64,000 nt of DNA from Abyssibacter sp036156195 (lineage in GTDB: Bacteria > Pseudomonadota > Gammaproteobacteria > Nevskiales > OUC007), in assembly GCA_036156195.1 (NCBI GenBank), contig JAYZUZ010000007.1, forward strand, positions 62,001 to 126,000. The letters are read 5' to 3'. Both the position numbers and the translations under genes were made by a program. Positions 19,172 to 28,133 of the stretch are shown one piece after another (the stretch's first letter is position 1; each line of letters opens with the position of its first letter). The notes beneath the pieces are model-generated. The model ran no database searches. It was not told where the DNA came from and saw only the letters and a program-made list of their open reading frames with translations.

Positions 19172-19977
19172 TGCAAAGGCTGCGGGTGTTCGCTGCCTGC
19201 CTTGGCACGGCAGTCAGCCTGGTCGCCACCGGAGAACCGGCTGTCGTCACCCGCCCCACCGTGCTGGCATCGTTCCCGCATGACCGCGAGGCGTTCACCC
19301 AGGGGCTGGTCTTCCAGGGCCGTCAATTGCTGGAAAGCACCGGACAGCGCGGACGCTCAGAGCTGCGCTGGGTCGATCTAGAGTCGGGACGCGTGGAGCG
19401 CCGCATCGCGCTTGCACCGCAGCTTTTTGGTGAAGGCCTGGCGGTCACCAATGACCATCGGCTGGTCCAGCTTAGCTGGCAGGCAGGCCTCGCGCTGGTC
19501 TGGTCCCGACAGGGCCGGCTGCTCACGCAGTGGCGCTACGCCGGTGAGGGTTGGGGGCTGACCTTTGACGGTGAGCATCTGATTCGCAGTGACGGCAGCC
19601 CTGTCTTGACCTGGCATGACACCAGACACTTTGCGCCACTAAGGCAAGTACGCGTGACCGACAAGGGTCGCCCCGTGCACAACCTCAACGAGCTGGAGTG
19701 GATTCAGGGCTACGTCCTGGCCAATGTCTGGCAGACACGACGCATCGCCGTGATCGACCCGAGCCACGGCGTCGTGGTGGAGTGGCTGGACCTCTCTCAG
19801 CTCGATGCCGACACGCCGGCCCAGCCGGGCAGCACCCTCAACGGGATTGCCTGGCTGGCCACGGAGCAACGCCTGTTTGTCACGGGCAAGCGCTGGGGCC
19901 GGCTTTATGAGATCGAACCGCCGACACGGCTGCTCTCGCCGCCACCAGATACCGTGACAACACCGCCAGACCGCTGA
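19171..19977 (+). CDS. Glutaminyl-peptide cyclotransferase-like protein (Glu_cyclase_2 family)
   Basis: The protein has 268 residues. Its ATG shares a base with the stop of the HAD gene (TGATG). An N-terminal export signal (MQRLRVFAACLGTAVSLVATG) is followed by the plant/bacterial-type glutaminyl cyclase pattern: FPHDREAFTQGLVF, LLESTGQRGRSELRWVDL, FGEGLAV, GEGWGLTFDG, LIRSDGS, NELEWIQGYVLANVWQT and TLNGIAW. Family knowledge: these beta-propeller enzymes convert N-terminal Gln of periplasmic peptides to pyroglutamate. It ends the four-gene run that starts at 15562 and abuts the convergent metB/CGL-like gene. Confidence 0.88.
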   Translation: MQRLRVFAACLGTAVSLVATGEPAVVTRPTVLASFPHDREAFTQGLVFQGRQLLESTGQRGRSELRWVDLESGRVERRIALAPQLFGEGLAVTNDHRLVQLSWQAGLALVWSRQGRLLTQWRYAGEGWGLTFDGEHLIRSDGSPVLTWHDTRHFAPLRQVRVTDKGRPVHNLNELEWIQGYVLANVWQTRRIAVIDPSHGVVVEWLDLSQLDADTPAQPGSTLNGIAWLATEQRLFVTGKRWGRLYEIEPPTRLLSPPPDTVTTPPDR

Positions 19978-21159
19978 TCACGCACTACGGGCTGCGGCCA
20001 ACGCCTGGTCCAGGTCAGCCTGCAAATCGTCCAGTGCTTCCACCCCGACGGATAAACGCACCAGCCCATCGCCGATCCCCAAACGTTCCCGCTGATCGGC
20101 CGGTACGCTCGCATGCGTCATGATGCCGGGGTGCTCGATCAGGCTCTCAACGCCGCCCAGCGACTCGGCTAGTTGAAACAGGCGCGTCGCCTGCAGAAAG
20201 GCCCGCGCAGCCGGTAATCCTCCTTCAACCTCAACCGAGATCATGCCGCCGAATCCAGGCATTTGTCGTTGTGCCAGGGCATGCTGTGGATGCGATACCA
20301 GCCCGGGGTAGTGAACCGTCTTGACGCCCGTTTGCTGCTCCAGCCAACTGGCCAAAGCGGCGGCGTTTTCACAATGCCGCTGCATACGCAGCGCCAGCGT
20401 CTTGATGCCCCGCAACACTAGGTAACTGTCAAAAGGCCCGGCCACGGAACCAACGGCGTTCTGGACAAAACGCAGTTCAGACTCGAGCGCCTCGTTATCC
20501 CCGACGACGACCACACCGGAGACCACATCGGAATGTCCTGCCAGGTACTTGGTGGCCGAATGCAGCACCAGATCGAATCCCTGCGTCAGGGGGCGCTGAA
20601 GCATGGGTGTGGCAAAGGTGTTGTCCGCGCAGCTGAGAATGCCCTGTTCCTGCGCCAATGCCGCGATCGCGCCCAAATCCGCCAGGCGTAGCAGCGGATT
20701 GGTTGGTGTTTCGACCCAGATCAGGCGCGTATCGGAACGGATAGCCGCGCGGACAGCATCCACGTCGCGCATGTCCACATGGCTGATCTCCAAACCGGCA
20801 GAGCGCTTGCGCACGGCATTGAACAGCCGGTAGCTGCCGCCGTAGAGATCATCCGAGGCGACCACATGGCTGCCGGCGGGTAACAGGTCGAGCACAGAGC
20901 CCATCGCCGCCAACCCGGATGCAAATCCGAACGCCGCCCGCCCTTCCTCCAGACTGGCCACAGCCCGTTCGTAGGCATAGCGTGTCGGATTATGCGAGCG
21001 CGAGTATTCGAAGCCCTGGTGCTCACCCGGCCCCGACTGCACGTAGGTGGACGATTGGGAGATCGGCGGCATCACGGCACCCGTGACCGGGTCCGGCTGT
21101 TGTCCACCATGGATGGCGCGGGTGGCCAGCGCCCATGTTCGTTGCTTGTTCACATCCAT
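19978..21159 (-). CDS. Cystathionine gamma-lyase / gamma-synthase (PLP enzyme)
   Basis: The protein has 393 residues and belongs to the Cys/Met metabolism PLP family. Visible features: the N-terminal ATRAIHGGQQPDPVTGAV, the Tyr/Arg pair in FEYSRSHNPTRYAYE, FASGLAA, the aspartate in SCADNTFATP, and the PLP lysine in SATKYLAGHSDVVSG. It lies 3 bp downstream of cystathionine beta-synthase, so the pair probably performs reverse transsulfuration (homocysteine to cysteine) and this protein would be the lyase. A synthase role cannot be excluded by sequence alone. Confidence 0.88.
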   Translation of the reverse strand: MDVNKQRTWALATRAIHGGQQPDPVTGAVMPPISQSSTYVQSGPGEHQGFEYSRSHNPTRYAYERAVASLEEGRAAFGFASGLAAMGSVLDLLPAGSHVVASDDLYGGSYRLFNAVRKRSAGLEISHVDMRDVDAVRAAIRSDTRLIWVETPTNPLLRLADLGAIAALAQEQGILSCADNTFATPMLQRPLTQGFDLVLHSATKYLAGHSDVVSGVVVVGDNEALESELRFVQNAVGSVAGPFDSYLVLRGIKTLALRMQRHCENAAALASWLEQQTGVKTVHYPGLVSHPQHALAQRQMPGFGGMISVEVEGGLPAARAFLQATRLFQLAESLGGVESLIEHPGIMTHASVPADQRERLGIGDGLVRLSVGVEALDDLQADLDQALAAARSA

Positions 21160-21162
21160 GTC

Positions 21163-22530
21163 CTATTGAATCCGGTGACGCAGGTAGTTGAGCACATCGA
21201 TCTTGGTGATCAGGCCGATGAATTCCCCCGCCTGCTCGACAATCGCCACGCGCCCCCGATCGAACAGCGGCAGCAAGTCGTCCAGCTCGGCATGCACATC
21301 CACTGTTTCCAGCTCGGTGACCATGGCGGTGCTGACTGCTGATTCGAAACGGCGGGTGTCGCGGTGAACAGCCATGAGGATGTCCGACTCGTCGATGATG
21401 CCGACCAGACGATCCCCCTGCATAACGGGCAATTGGGAGACATCGTCCAGCTTCATGCGGCGATAAGCTTGGATGAGGGTATCGTCCTCGCGGACCGTAA
21501 CGGCCGATCCGTCGGCGTAACGTCGCGCAATCAAATCCAGCAGGCTGCCCGTCTGTTCCCGACCGAGCAGGCCCTGATCGAACATCCAGAAGTCGTTGTA
21601 CATTTTCGACAGGTACTTGTTGCCACTATCGCAGACAAAAGTCACGACCCGCTGTGGCTGACTTTGCTCCCGGCAATAGCGCAGCGCGCCTGCCAAGAGC
21701 GTGCCGGTCGAAGAACCGCCCAGCACCCCGCATTGCCGGAGCAGCGACCGGGCCGTCTGCAGACTCTCGGCATCCGAGATGCTGTAGGCCGCATGCACCT
21801 GGCTGAGATCACAGATCGGCGGAATGAAATCCTCCCCGATACCCTCGATCAGCCAGCTTCCCGCTTCCCCGTACTGTCCCGTTCGGACATAGTCGACCAA
21901 CACGGAGCCCTCCGGGTCAGCCAACACCATGCGCGTATGGGGACTGACCCGCTGGAAATAACGGGTCAGCCCGGTGATTGTCCCGCCCGAGCCCACGCCA
22001 CAGACCACGGCGTCCACGTCCCCCTCCATCTGCTCCCAGATCTCGGGGCCTGTAGTGGTCTCGTGAGCAAGGGGGTTGGCGGGATTACCGAACTGATTGA
22101 CGTAAAAGCTATTCGGGATTTCCTGGGCAAGGCGTTCCGCAATGTCCTGGTAGTACTCAGGGTGCCCCTTGCCTACATCTGAGCGCGTGATCCGCACCTC
22201 TGCACCCAGTGCCTTCAGGTGAAAGATTTTCTCCTGTGCCATTTTGTCCGGCACCACCAGCAGCAGCTGGTAGCCCTTTTGCGCGGCGACCAATGCCAGA
22301 CCCAGGCCTGTATTGCCCGCCGTCGCCTCGATCAGGGTGCCACCCGGCGCAATGCGTCGGTCGCGCTCGGCTGCGGCGACCAGAGACAAACCAATCCGAT
22401 CCTTGATGGACCCGGTCGGGTTCTGATTCTCCAGTTTGACGAACAGCCGACAGGGCCCGGTATCAAAGCCCTGAACCTCCAGCATGGGTGTGCGACCAAT
22501 CTGGTCCAGCACCGAGCGCGGTATGCTCAT
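21163..22530 (-). CDS. Cystathionine beta-synthase with C-terminal CBS domains
   Basis: The protein has 455 residues from ATG 22530, preceded by AAGGAGACAAC; the open frame to 22578 is not used. The PLP lysine is in NPTGSIKDRIGL, the phosphate loop is GVGSGGTITG, and EATAGNTGLGLALVAAQ is typical of the beta family. Residues about 340-455 are two CBS domains (DVSQLPVMQGDRLVGIIDESDIL and the RGRVAIVEQAGEFIGLI region). It joins serine and homocysteine to cystathionine. It is the first gene of a two-gene operon. Confidence 0.93.
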   Translation of the reverse strand: MSIPRSVLDQIGRTPMLEVQGFDTGPCRLFVKLENQNPTGSIKDRIGLSLVAAAERDRRIAPGGTLIEATAGNTGLGLALVAAQKGYQLLLVVPDKMAQEKIFHLKALGAEVRITRSDVGKGHPEYYQDIAERLAQEIPNSFYVNQFGNPANPLAHETTTGPEIWEQMEGDVDAVVCGVGSGGTITGLTRYFQRVSPHTRMVLADPEGSVLVDYVRTGQYGEAGSWLIEGIGEDFIPPICDLSQVHAAYSISDAESLQTARSLLRQCGVLGGSSTGTLLAGALRYCREQSQPQRVVTFVCDSGNKYLSKMYNDFWMFDQGLLGREQTGSLLDLIARRYADGSAVTVREDDTLIQAYRRMKLDDVSQLPVMQGDRLVGIIDESDILMAVHRDTRRFESAVSTAMVTELETVDVHAELDDLLPLFDRGRVAIVEQAGEFIGLITKIDVLNYLRHRIQ

Positions 22531-22692
22531 GTTGTCTCCTTTGTGTGTGCGCGCAACCGTCTGTGATGGGACAGGCATGTGACCCTGGCCCTTGCGGCGG
22601 CGTCATGCGCCCTACACTAGGGAAAATCAGCCGACGCTGCAGCAGACCTGGCGGGCGGCAAGCCCTGTCACGAATCCAGTGCCCATCCATCC

Positions 22693-23370
22693 ATGATCCC
22701 CATTCGCGACGACAATCCTGCTCGCCGTCCCGCGCTACTCACCTGGTTGTTGATCGCCAGTTGTTCCCTGGTGTTTCTGTGGGAGTGGTCCCTGGGGCCG
22801 GCTGTTCAACAGGCCATTTTTGGCTATGGGCTGATCCCCGCGCGTCTCCTCCAGGGCGCCGCGCTGCCACCTGACATCGCCACTGTGCCGGCGCTGATGA
22901 CCGTGTTCACCTCCATGTTTCTGCATGGAGGCTGGATGCACTTGCTCGGCAATATGCTCTATCTCTGGATATTTGCCGACAACGTCGAAGACCGCTTGGG
23001 TCACGGACGCTTTCTGGTCTTTTATCTGCTCTGCGGTGTCGGTGCTGCGCTGGCCCAGGCGCTGCCCGCACCCGATTCGACCATCCCCATGGTCGGTGCC
23101 AGTGGTGCGATATCCGGAGTACTGGGCGCCTATCTGGTCTTGTTCCCTCAGGCGCGGATTACCGTGGTCATCCCACTGGGTTTCTACCTGCATGTGACAC
23201 GACTCCCCGCACTGGCCGTGCTGGGGCTCTGGTTTGCCATGCAGCTCATCTCGGAAATGCTGTCGGGAGGTGCGGGCAGCGGAGTGGCATTCCGCGCCCA
23301 TATCGGCGGCTTTATCGCTGGCCTGCTCTTGGTTCTCGCCTTCCTGCCACGCCATCGAGGCGAATCCTGA
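22693..23370 (+). CDS. Rhomboid-family intramembrane serine protease
   Basis: The protein has 225 residues with six to seven membrane segments. The catalytic Ser is Ser137 in VGASGAISG and the partner His is His203 in AHIGGFIAG. The HGGWMHLLGNMLYLWIFADN loop and the membrane segment after it match the general rhomboid family. It cleaves membrane proteins within or next to the bilayer. It is the only rhomboid in the window. Its sequence looks like a general rhomboid rather than a clear rhombosortase, so a link to the GlyGly-CTERM protein at 44348 is only a possibility. Confidence 0.92.
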   Translation: MIPIRDDNPARRPALLTWLLIASCSLVFLWEWSLGPAVQQAIFGYGLIPARLLQGAALPPDIATVPALMTVFTSMFLHGGWMHLLGNMLYLWIFADNVEDRLGHGRFLVFYLLCGVGAALAQALPAPDSTIPMVGASGAISGVLGAYLVLFPQARITVVIPLGFYLHVTRLPALAVLGLWFAMQLISEMLSGGAGSGVAFRAHIGGFIAGLLLVLAFLPRHRGES

Positions 23371-23442
23371 AGGGCTTGGCCCACTCAACATCGATGCAGG
23401 CGTGGCAGACTCTCGCCTGACACCCCCAAGGAATCACGCCAC

Positions 23443-24732
23443 TTGGATCCGGATCGATCGGTCTACGAAATGCTGCTGGGAGATGAGGACGCACGTGTGT
23501 GCAAGGACGTACCCGACGCAGCGTGCAAGCACCTGCCCCGCAACTTCCTGATTCACGTTATCGCACTGGCCGCTACCAAGACGGGAGACCACCTGGGTAG
23601 CGCCAAGCTGGTGCTGGTCTGGGTGCTGGGCGCCGTCGGAGCACCTGCATTCATGGCGGGCCTGACCGTGCCCATCCGCGAATCACTGGCGTTGATACCG
23701 CAGCTTTTTGTGGCGGCCTGGATTCGCAGCCACGCCATCCGCAAATGGTTCTGGGTCGGCGGCAGCGCGGTACAAGGCGCCTGCATGGCCGGAATGGGCA
23801 TGGTGGCCCTCGGCCTGGAAGGCCTGGCCGCAGGCTGGTCGCTGCTGGGGCTGCTTGTGCTTTTCAGTCTGGCCCGTGGCGTTTGCTCTGTGGCGATTAA
23901 GGATGTGCAGGGCAAGACCGTGTCTCGGCGTACGCGCGGCAAAGCATCCGGCTATGCCTCCTCCGCTGCCGGAGGTGCCGCCCTGATCATCGGGGCCACT
24001 GGCCTGTTATCTGGTGGCGAACGGCTGGGGTATCTGGCGAGCTTGCTCTTCGGCGCTGCGGGCCTGTGGCTAGGTGCGGCGGTGGTGTACAGCTGGGTTG
24101 TGGAAGAACGCGGGCAAACCTCGGGCGGTGGCAACGCCGGACAGGAAGCCCTGCGCCAGCTGGGCTTGATGCGCAGTGATCCGCAGTTTCGGCATTTCGT
24201 CCTGACACGCGCATTGTTTCTATCCACTGCCTTTGCCGCGCCCTTCATGGTTGTCACAGGCCGTGAAAGCGGCGGCACGAACTTCAGCGCTCTGGGGGGC
24301 TTGTTACTCGCAGTGGGTGCAGCCAATTTGCTCGGAGGGCCGGTCTGGGGGCACCAGGCGGATATCTCCAGCCGCCGAGTCCTGATCCGGGCCGGGTGGA
24401 TTGCGGGCGCGGCCTGTGGAGGGCTGTTTGCTGCGGTCCAACTGGGTTGGCAGCACGCCGCGATGTTCGCTGGTTTTTACTTCGTACTGGCGTTGGCACA
24501 TAGCGGGGTACGACTGGGCCGCAGCACCTACCTCATCGACATGGCAACGCAGGAAACCCGCGCCGCCTATACGGCGGTGAGCAACACCCTGATCGGCCTG
24601 CTCTTGCTGGGCGGTGGCTCACTCAGCTTGCTGGAACCCTGGCTGGGTGCCAGTGGCATGGTCCTGCTCTTTGGTGGCGGCTCCATCGTTGCCGCCATCG
24701 TCGCAATGCAGCTGCCGGAAATCGACGATTGA
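23443..24732 (+). CDS. Major facilitator superfamily-type membrane protein
   Basis: The protein has 429 residues with about 12 hydrophobic segments and a short cytoplasmic N-terminus. The start is uncertain: TTG 23443 has AAGGA at a workable distance, while ATG 23470 has no clear ribosome site. The segments around NFLIHVIALAATKTGDHLG and RTRGKASGYASSAAG resemble loops of MFS proteins. The substrate is unknown. Its end lies 7 bp from the convergent methyltransferase gene. Confidence 0.75.
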   Translation: MDPDRSVYEMLLGDEDARVCKDVPDAACKHLPRNFLIHVIALAATKTGDHLGSAKLVLVWVLGAVGAPAFMAGLTVPIRESLALIPQLFVAAWIRSHAIRKWFWVGGSAVQGACMAGMGMVALGLEGLAAGWSLLGLLVLFSLARGVCSVAIKDVQGKTVSRRTRGKASGYASSAAGGAALIIGATGLLSGGERLGYLASLLFGAAGLWLGAAVVYSWVVEERGQTSGGGNAGQEALRQLGLMRSDPQFRHFVLTRALFLSTAFAAPFMVVTGRESGGTNFSALGGLLLAVGAANLLGGPVWGHQADISSRRVLIRAGWIAGAACGGLFAAVQLGWQHAAMFAGFYFVLALAHSGVRLGRSTYLIDMATQETRAAYTAVSNTLIGLLLLGGGSLSLLEPWLGASGMVLLFGGGSIVAAIVAMQLPEIDD

Positions 24733-24739
24733 GAAGGCA

Positions 24740-25351
24740 CTACGCGGGCCGCGCCACGCCCCAATAGTTGTAGGTCAACACCCGAGGACCCGGCAAGTAC
24801 ATCTGATCCAGGGCTTCAACCCGGAAGGCGCCCTGCTCCAGTAGCTCAGGGATTCTGCGATCGAGATGACAGCCGCCCGCGATGGGCTTCCAGACGGGGT
24901 TTAGGCGACGCTGCCACGCTGCGATGCCGTGATCCGGTGCATGTCCGTGTTCGCAGAACAGGAGCCGGCCGTCCGGCTTGAGTACCCGGCGCATCTCCAA
25001 CAGAGCAGCAATCGGGTCGGGAATCGTGCAAAGCGTATACGTGCAGACCACAGTATCGAAACTGTGGTCGGGCTCGGGAATGGATTCGGCTGACAGCGGC
25101 ACGAGGGTGACATTCAGGCCCGCCTCACGCATGCGCTTACGGGCCAGGCGGTGCATGCACACCGATGGATCCAGCCCATGCAGGCTGTGCACCCGATGGT
25201 GCTGGTAATGCTCGAGGTTCAGGCCCGTGCCAATGCCGATTTCGAGCACCCGCCCCTGCGCCAGAGGCACGATTTTCTGCCGCTGCCGACGGATTGCCCG
25301 AATGCCACAGGCACCATCCAGCAGATACGGCAGTATCCAGCGTTCATACAT
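24740..25351 (-). CDS. Class I SAM-dependent methyltransferase (UbiE/METTL7-like)
   Basis: The protein has 203 residues. Motif I is VLEIGIGTGLNLEHY, motif II contains LDPSVCMHRLARKRM, and the post-motif CTYTLCTIPDPIAALLEMRRVLKPDG is the usual type 11 methyltransferase pattern. An R-P-A end follows YNYWGVA. It is a soluble SAM methyltransferase with an unknown substrate, possibly a small molecule or lipid quinone. Confidence 0.85.
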   Translation of the reverse strand: MYERWILPYLLDGACGIRAIRRQRQKIVPLAQGRVLEIGIGTGLNLEHYQHHRVHSLHGLDPSVCMHRLARKRMREAGLNVTLVPLSAESIPEPDHSFDTVVCTYTLCTIPDPIAALLEMRRVLKPDGRLLFCEHGHAPDHGIAAWQRRLNPVWKPIAGGCHLDRRIPELLEQGAFRVEALDQMYLPGPRVLTYNYWGVARPA

Positions 25352-25448
25352 GAGCCGTGCACCCCATTAGGCAACGCGGCCGACAGCGTAACGTAAGCGC
25401 CCAGGATGCGTCCCGTCTCAACGGATGCAGGTCAACGGGCGCGAGACC

Positions 25449-26147
25449 TCAGGACCACTGCACTGCATCCGCCAGAGACTGCACCAGCGCCTCGACCGCC
25501 GGGTCAGACTGCTGTCCCAGCACCGCGACCGTGGCCCCCTGCGCCGAGAGCAATTCACCCTCCCAGCCCTGCATGCGTACCAGCATCGACTGGGTGGCAA
25601 CGCCCGGGATGACATAGACCACCAACCGCTGGCCCGCCCGCTCGATCACGGCATGCAGTGCACCACGCCCCTCCAGCACGCAGTAGCCCGCCCGGGTAAT
25701 CCCGTCCGGCAGCTCGGCAATACGACCACCCAGTCGATGTAGCACACGCTGGAAATCCTGTGCCGCAGCCGGATCCGGTGCCAGTTCATGGGCGGCATCG
25801 TAGACCGTATGCGCGACCATCGAATTCATCCATTCACTGGCTGACACCGTGTTCGAAGGGGACCACCCGACGACCAGCCATGCCAAGAGAGCGGATGCAG
25901 CCACCGCCAGCCCACCAGCCCATGGCAGCAGTTGCCGCCGCGCAGGCTGCGGGCCCGCCATCTTCAGGCGGTCAGTCAACCCCTCGGGTACCGGGACCTG
26001 GGCGACTTCGGCCACTCGGCGGTCCAGTCTGCGAATCTGGGCCGCTTCACGTGCACAGCGGCTGCATTGACTGACATGCTCCGCAATCGGTTCTGGCAGC
26101 CGGGCGGGGTCGGTCAACAGCGCACGACGCGTGTCAAAACAGTTCAT
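25449..26147 (-). CDS. Anti-sigma factor (DUF3379-like, zinc-finger type)
   Basis: The protein has 232 residues. The N-terminal anti-sigma domain carries HVSQCSRC (HxxxCxxC), which in this family binds zinc and the partner sigma factor. A single membrane segment is at about residues 77-93 (WAGGLAVAASALLAWLVVGW). The C-terminal domain of about 130 residues is predicted to be periplasmic and probably senses the signal. Its ATG overlaps the end of the ECF sigma gene, the usual sigma-anti-sigma arrangement. Confidence 0.85.
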   Translation of the reverse strand: MNCFDTRRALLTDPARLPEPIAEHVSQCSRCAREAAQIRRLDRRVAEVAQVPVPEGLTDRLKMAGPQPARRQLLPWAGGLAVAASALLAWLVVGWSPSNTVSASEWMNSMVAHTVYDAAHELAPDPAAAQDFQRVLHRLGGRIAELPDGITRAGYCVLEGRGALHAVIERAGQRLVVYVIPGVATQSMLVRMQGWEGELLSAQGATVAVLGQQSDPAVEALVQSLADAVQWS

Positions 26148-26647
26148 GCCCGTTCCTCCTGGCGTGTCGACGAGCCATCGGCCTGCAGCAGACGCTGGCG
26201 AGCCCGGTACACGCGATTCCCCACTGCAGCAGGGGTCGTATCCATGATCTCGGCGATTTCTTTGAGGGTGTAGCCGTAGCCGGCCTGCAAAAGCAGCGCT
26301 TCGCGGTCGGCCACGGACAGCGCAGCCATACGCGCCTGAATCTCGTCAGCGGCCGCGATATCGTCGGTGGGCAGCGCGGGGAGATACTCCATCTCATCCA
26401 CATCCACCGTCGTCGGCTGAAATCGTTCGAAACGGCGCAGATGCTCGCGCCGAACTGTCGTGATCAACCAGGCCCGTGCGGCTTTGACATCCTGCAGCTT
26501 GTCAAAGGACTTCCATGCCCGCAGCAAGGTCTCCTGCACCAGGTCTTCGGCGGTATGGGCATCCCGGCACAACCAGTACGCGTAGCGGTACAAGTCCTGG
26601 GCATAGGCATCCACCAGCGAGGCAAATGCTCGGCGTGAACGGCTCAT
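26144..26647 (-). CDS. ECF-type RNA polymerase sigma-70 factor
   Basis: The protein has 167 residues using ATG 26647, preceded by an AGGG element; an upstream ATG at 26674 would add nine residues. Region 2 is FASLVDAYAQDLYRYAYWL followed by AHTAEDLVQETLLRAW; region 4 has LPTDDIAAADEIQARMAAL, LLLQAGYGYTLKEIAEIM and TPAAVGNRVYRARQRL. It is upstream of and coupled to the anti-sigma gene, which it overlaps by 4 bp. It is probably activated by an envelope signal; the targets are unknown. Confidence 0.9.
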   Translation of the reverse strand: MSRSRRAFASLVDAYAQDLYRYAYWLCRDAHTAEDLVQETLLRAWKSFDKLQDVKAARAWLITTVRREHLRRFERFQPTTVDVDEMEYLPALPTDDIAAADEIQARMAALSVADREALLLQAGYGYTLKEIAEIMDTTPAAVGNRVYRARQRLLQADGSSTRQEERA

Positions 26648-26775
26648 CGGCTTGACCCTGAAGAGCACAGGCATGCATAGGGCGGGCTGTTGAACATCAG
26701 GCGTAATCCATCAGGATGCAGTGCCACAGTAGACCGACCCCAGCCGCAAGTTTTGTCATCGGCATGCACGGCTGC

Positions 26776-26789
26776 GTAATTATAATTAC
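26776..26789. promoter_or_regulatory. Perfect 14-bp AT-rich palindrome upstream of the acyl-CoA dehydrogenase
   Basis: GTAATTATAATTAC is its own reverse complement and contains TATAAT. A TTGTCA hexamer at 26753-26758 lies 18 bp before a TAATTA read as -10. The site is about 104 bp upstream of the ATG at 26893 in otherwise GC-rich DNA. It could be a promoter with an overlapping operator. The divergent ECF sigma start is about 130 bp away on the other side. Confidence 0.45.
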
Positions 26790-26892
26790 CGATCATGGCA
26801 ACCACGCGCCGATTGCATCGCCAGCCCGGCTCCAACAGAATACGAAAAATCAATGATACAAAGCGAAACGCTGACGCGAGGAGATAGCAGTA

Positions 26893-28074
26893 ATGAATAT
26901 TACCCATGAGCACAAGGAGTTGCACCGGACGGTCGTCAAATTCGTCCAGGACGAGCTCAACCCGCATATTGACGAATGGGAGGCCGCGGGCATCTGGCCG
27001 GCCCATGATGTGTTGAAGCGGATGGGCGACCTGGGGCTGCTCGGGGTGAATAAGCCCACCGAATACGGTGGTATGGGTCTGGATTACTCCTACGAGCTCA
27101 TGTTTGCGATGGCGCTGGGCCGATGCCACTGTGGCTCACTGCCCATGGCCATTGGCGTGCAAACCGACATGGCCACACCGGCCCTGGCCCGGTTCGGCTC
27201 GGATGAACTGCGCAGCGAGTACCTGGCCCCCGCCATTGCCGGCGAGCAAGTGGTCTCCATCGCCGTCTCCGAGGCCGGTGCAGGCTCCGATGTGGCCAGC
27301 ATCAAGACCACCGCCACCAAGGATGGCGGCGACTACGTCATCAACGGGTCCAAGATGTGGATTACCAACGGCACGCAGTCAGACTGGGCCTGCATGCTGG
27401 TCAACACCGGCGAAGGCAAGGCGCACAAGAACAAGTCGCTGGTGGTTGTTCCGCTGGATGCCAAGGGTGTGGACCGACGGACCAAGCTCGACAAGCTGGG
27501 CATGCGCTCCTCCGACACTGCCATGATCTTCCTCGATAACGTCCGTGTCCCGCAGCGCAACCTGATCGGCCAGGAAGGCATGGGCTTCATGTATCAGATG
27601 CTGCAGTTCCAGGAAGAACGCCTGTTTGGAGCCGCCACCGCCATTGAGGGGCTGGAGAATAATCTCGACGAAACCATCGAGTACGCGCGTAGCCGCAAAG
27701 CATTCGGGCACTCCGTGCTCGATAACCAGTACGTGCACTTTCGCCTCGCCGAACTCAAGACCGAGATCGAAAGCCTCAAGGCACTGACGATGCAGGCCAC
27801 CGAGGATTACATCAACGGGCGGGATGCTTCGATGCTGGCCTCCATGTGCAAGCTCAAGGCAGGCCGGGTGTCGCGCGAGGTCACCGACGCCTGCCTGCAG
27901 TTCTGGGGCGGGCAAGGCTTCATGTGGGAAAACCGCATCGCCCGTGCCTACCGGGATTCACGCCTGGTCTCCATCGGCGGCGGTGCCGATGAAATCATGC
28001 TGGGCATCATCTGCAAGCTCATGGGTACGCTGCCCAGCCGCAAACCGGCCGCATCAGCCGACCAGGCAGCCTGA
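26893..28074 (+). CDS. Acyl-CoA dehydrogenase
   Basis: The protein has 393 residues. It has the N-terminal helical domain, the middle beta-domain with VSIAVSEAGAGSDVASIKT (FAD/substrate binding) and a WITNGTQSDW strand, and the C-terminal helical bundle ending in RDSRLVSIGGGADEIMLGIICK. It is an FAD enzyme that makes trans-2-enoyl-CoA in beta-oxidation or amino-acid breakdown. ATG 26893 follows AGGAGATAGCAGTA. The chain-length or branched substrate cannot be set from sequence. Confidence 0.9.
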   Translation: MNITHEHKELHRTVVKFVQDELNPHIDEWEAAGIWPAHDVLKRMGDLGLLGVNKPTEYGGMGLDYSYELMFAMALGRCHCGSLPMAIGVQTDMATPALARFGSDELRSEYLAPAIAGEQVVSIAVSEAGAGSDVASIKTTATKDGGDYVINGSKMWITNGTQSDWACMLVNTGEGKAHKNKSLVVVPLDAKGVDRRTKLDKLGMRSSDTAMIFLDNVRVPQRNLIGQEGMGFMYQMLQFQEERLFGAATAIEGLENNLDETIEYARSRKAFGHSVLDNQYVHFRLAELKTEIESLKALTMQATEDYINGRDASMLASMCKLKAGRVSREVTDACLQFWGGQGFMWENRIARAYRDSRLVSIGGGADEIMLGIICKLMGTLPSRKPAASADQAA

Positions 28075-28088
28075 CACATCAGAACGAG

Positions 28089-28112
28089 CAAGGGCGGCCG
28101 AGGCCGCCCTTG
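28089..28112. terminator. Terminator-like hairpin between convergent genes
   Basis: A 10-bp stem CAAGGGCGGC / GCCGCCCTTG with a CGAG loop lies between the acyl-CoA dehydrogenase stop and the convergent gene's stop. The T-tract is weak on both sides, so it may act partly or with Rho. Confidence 0.6.
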
Positions 28113-28133
28113 TCGTATCCGCTGGAGCACGGA

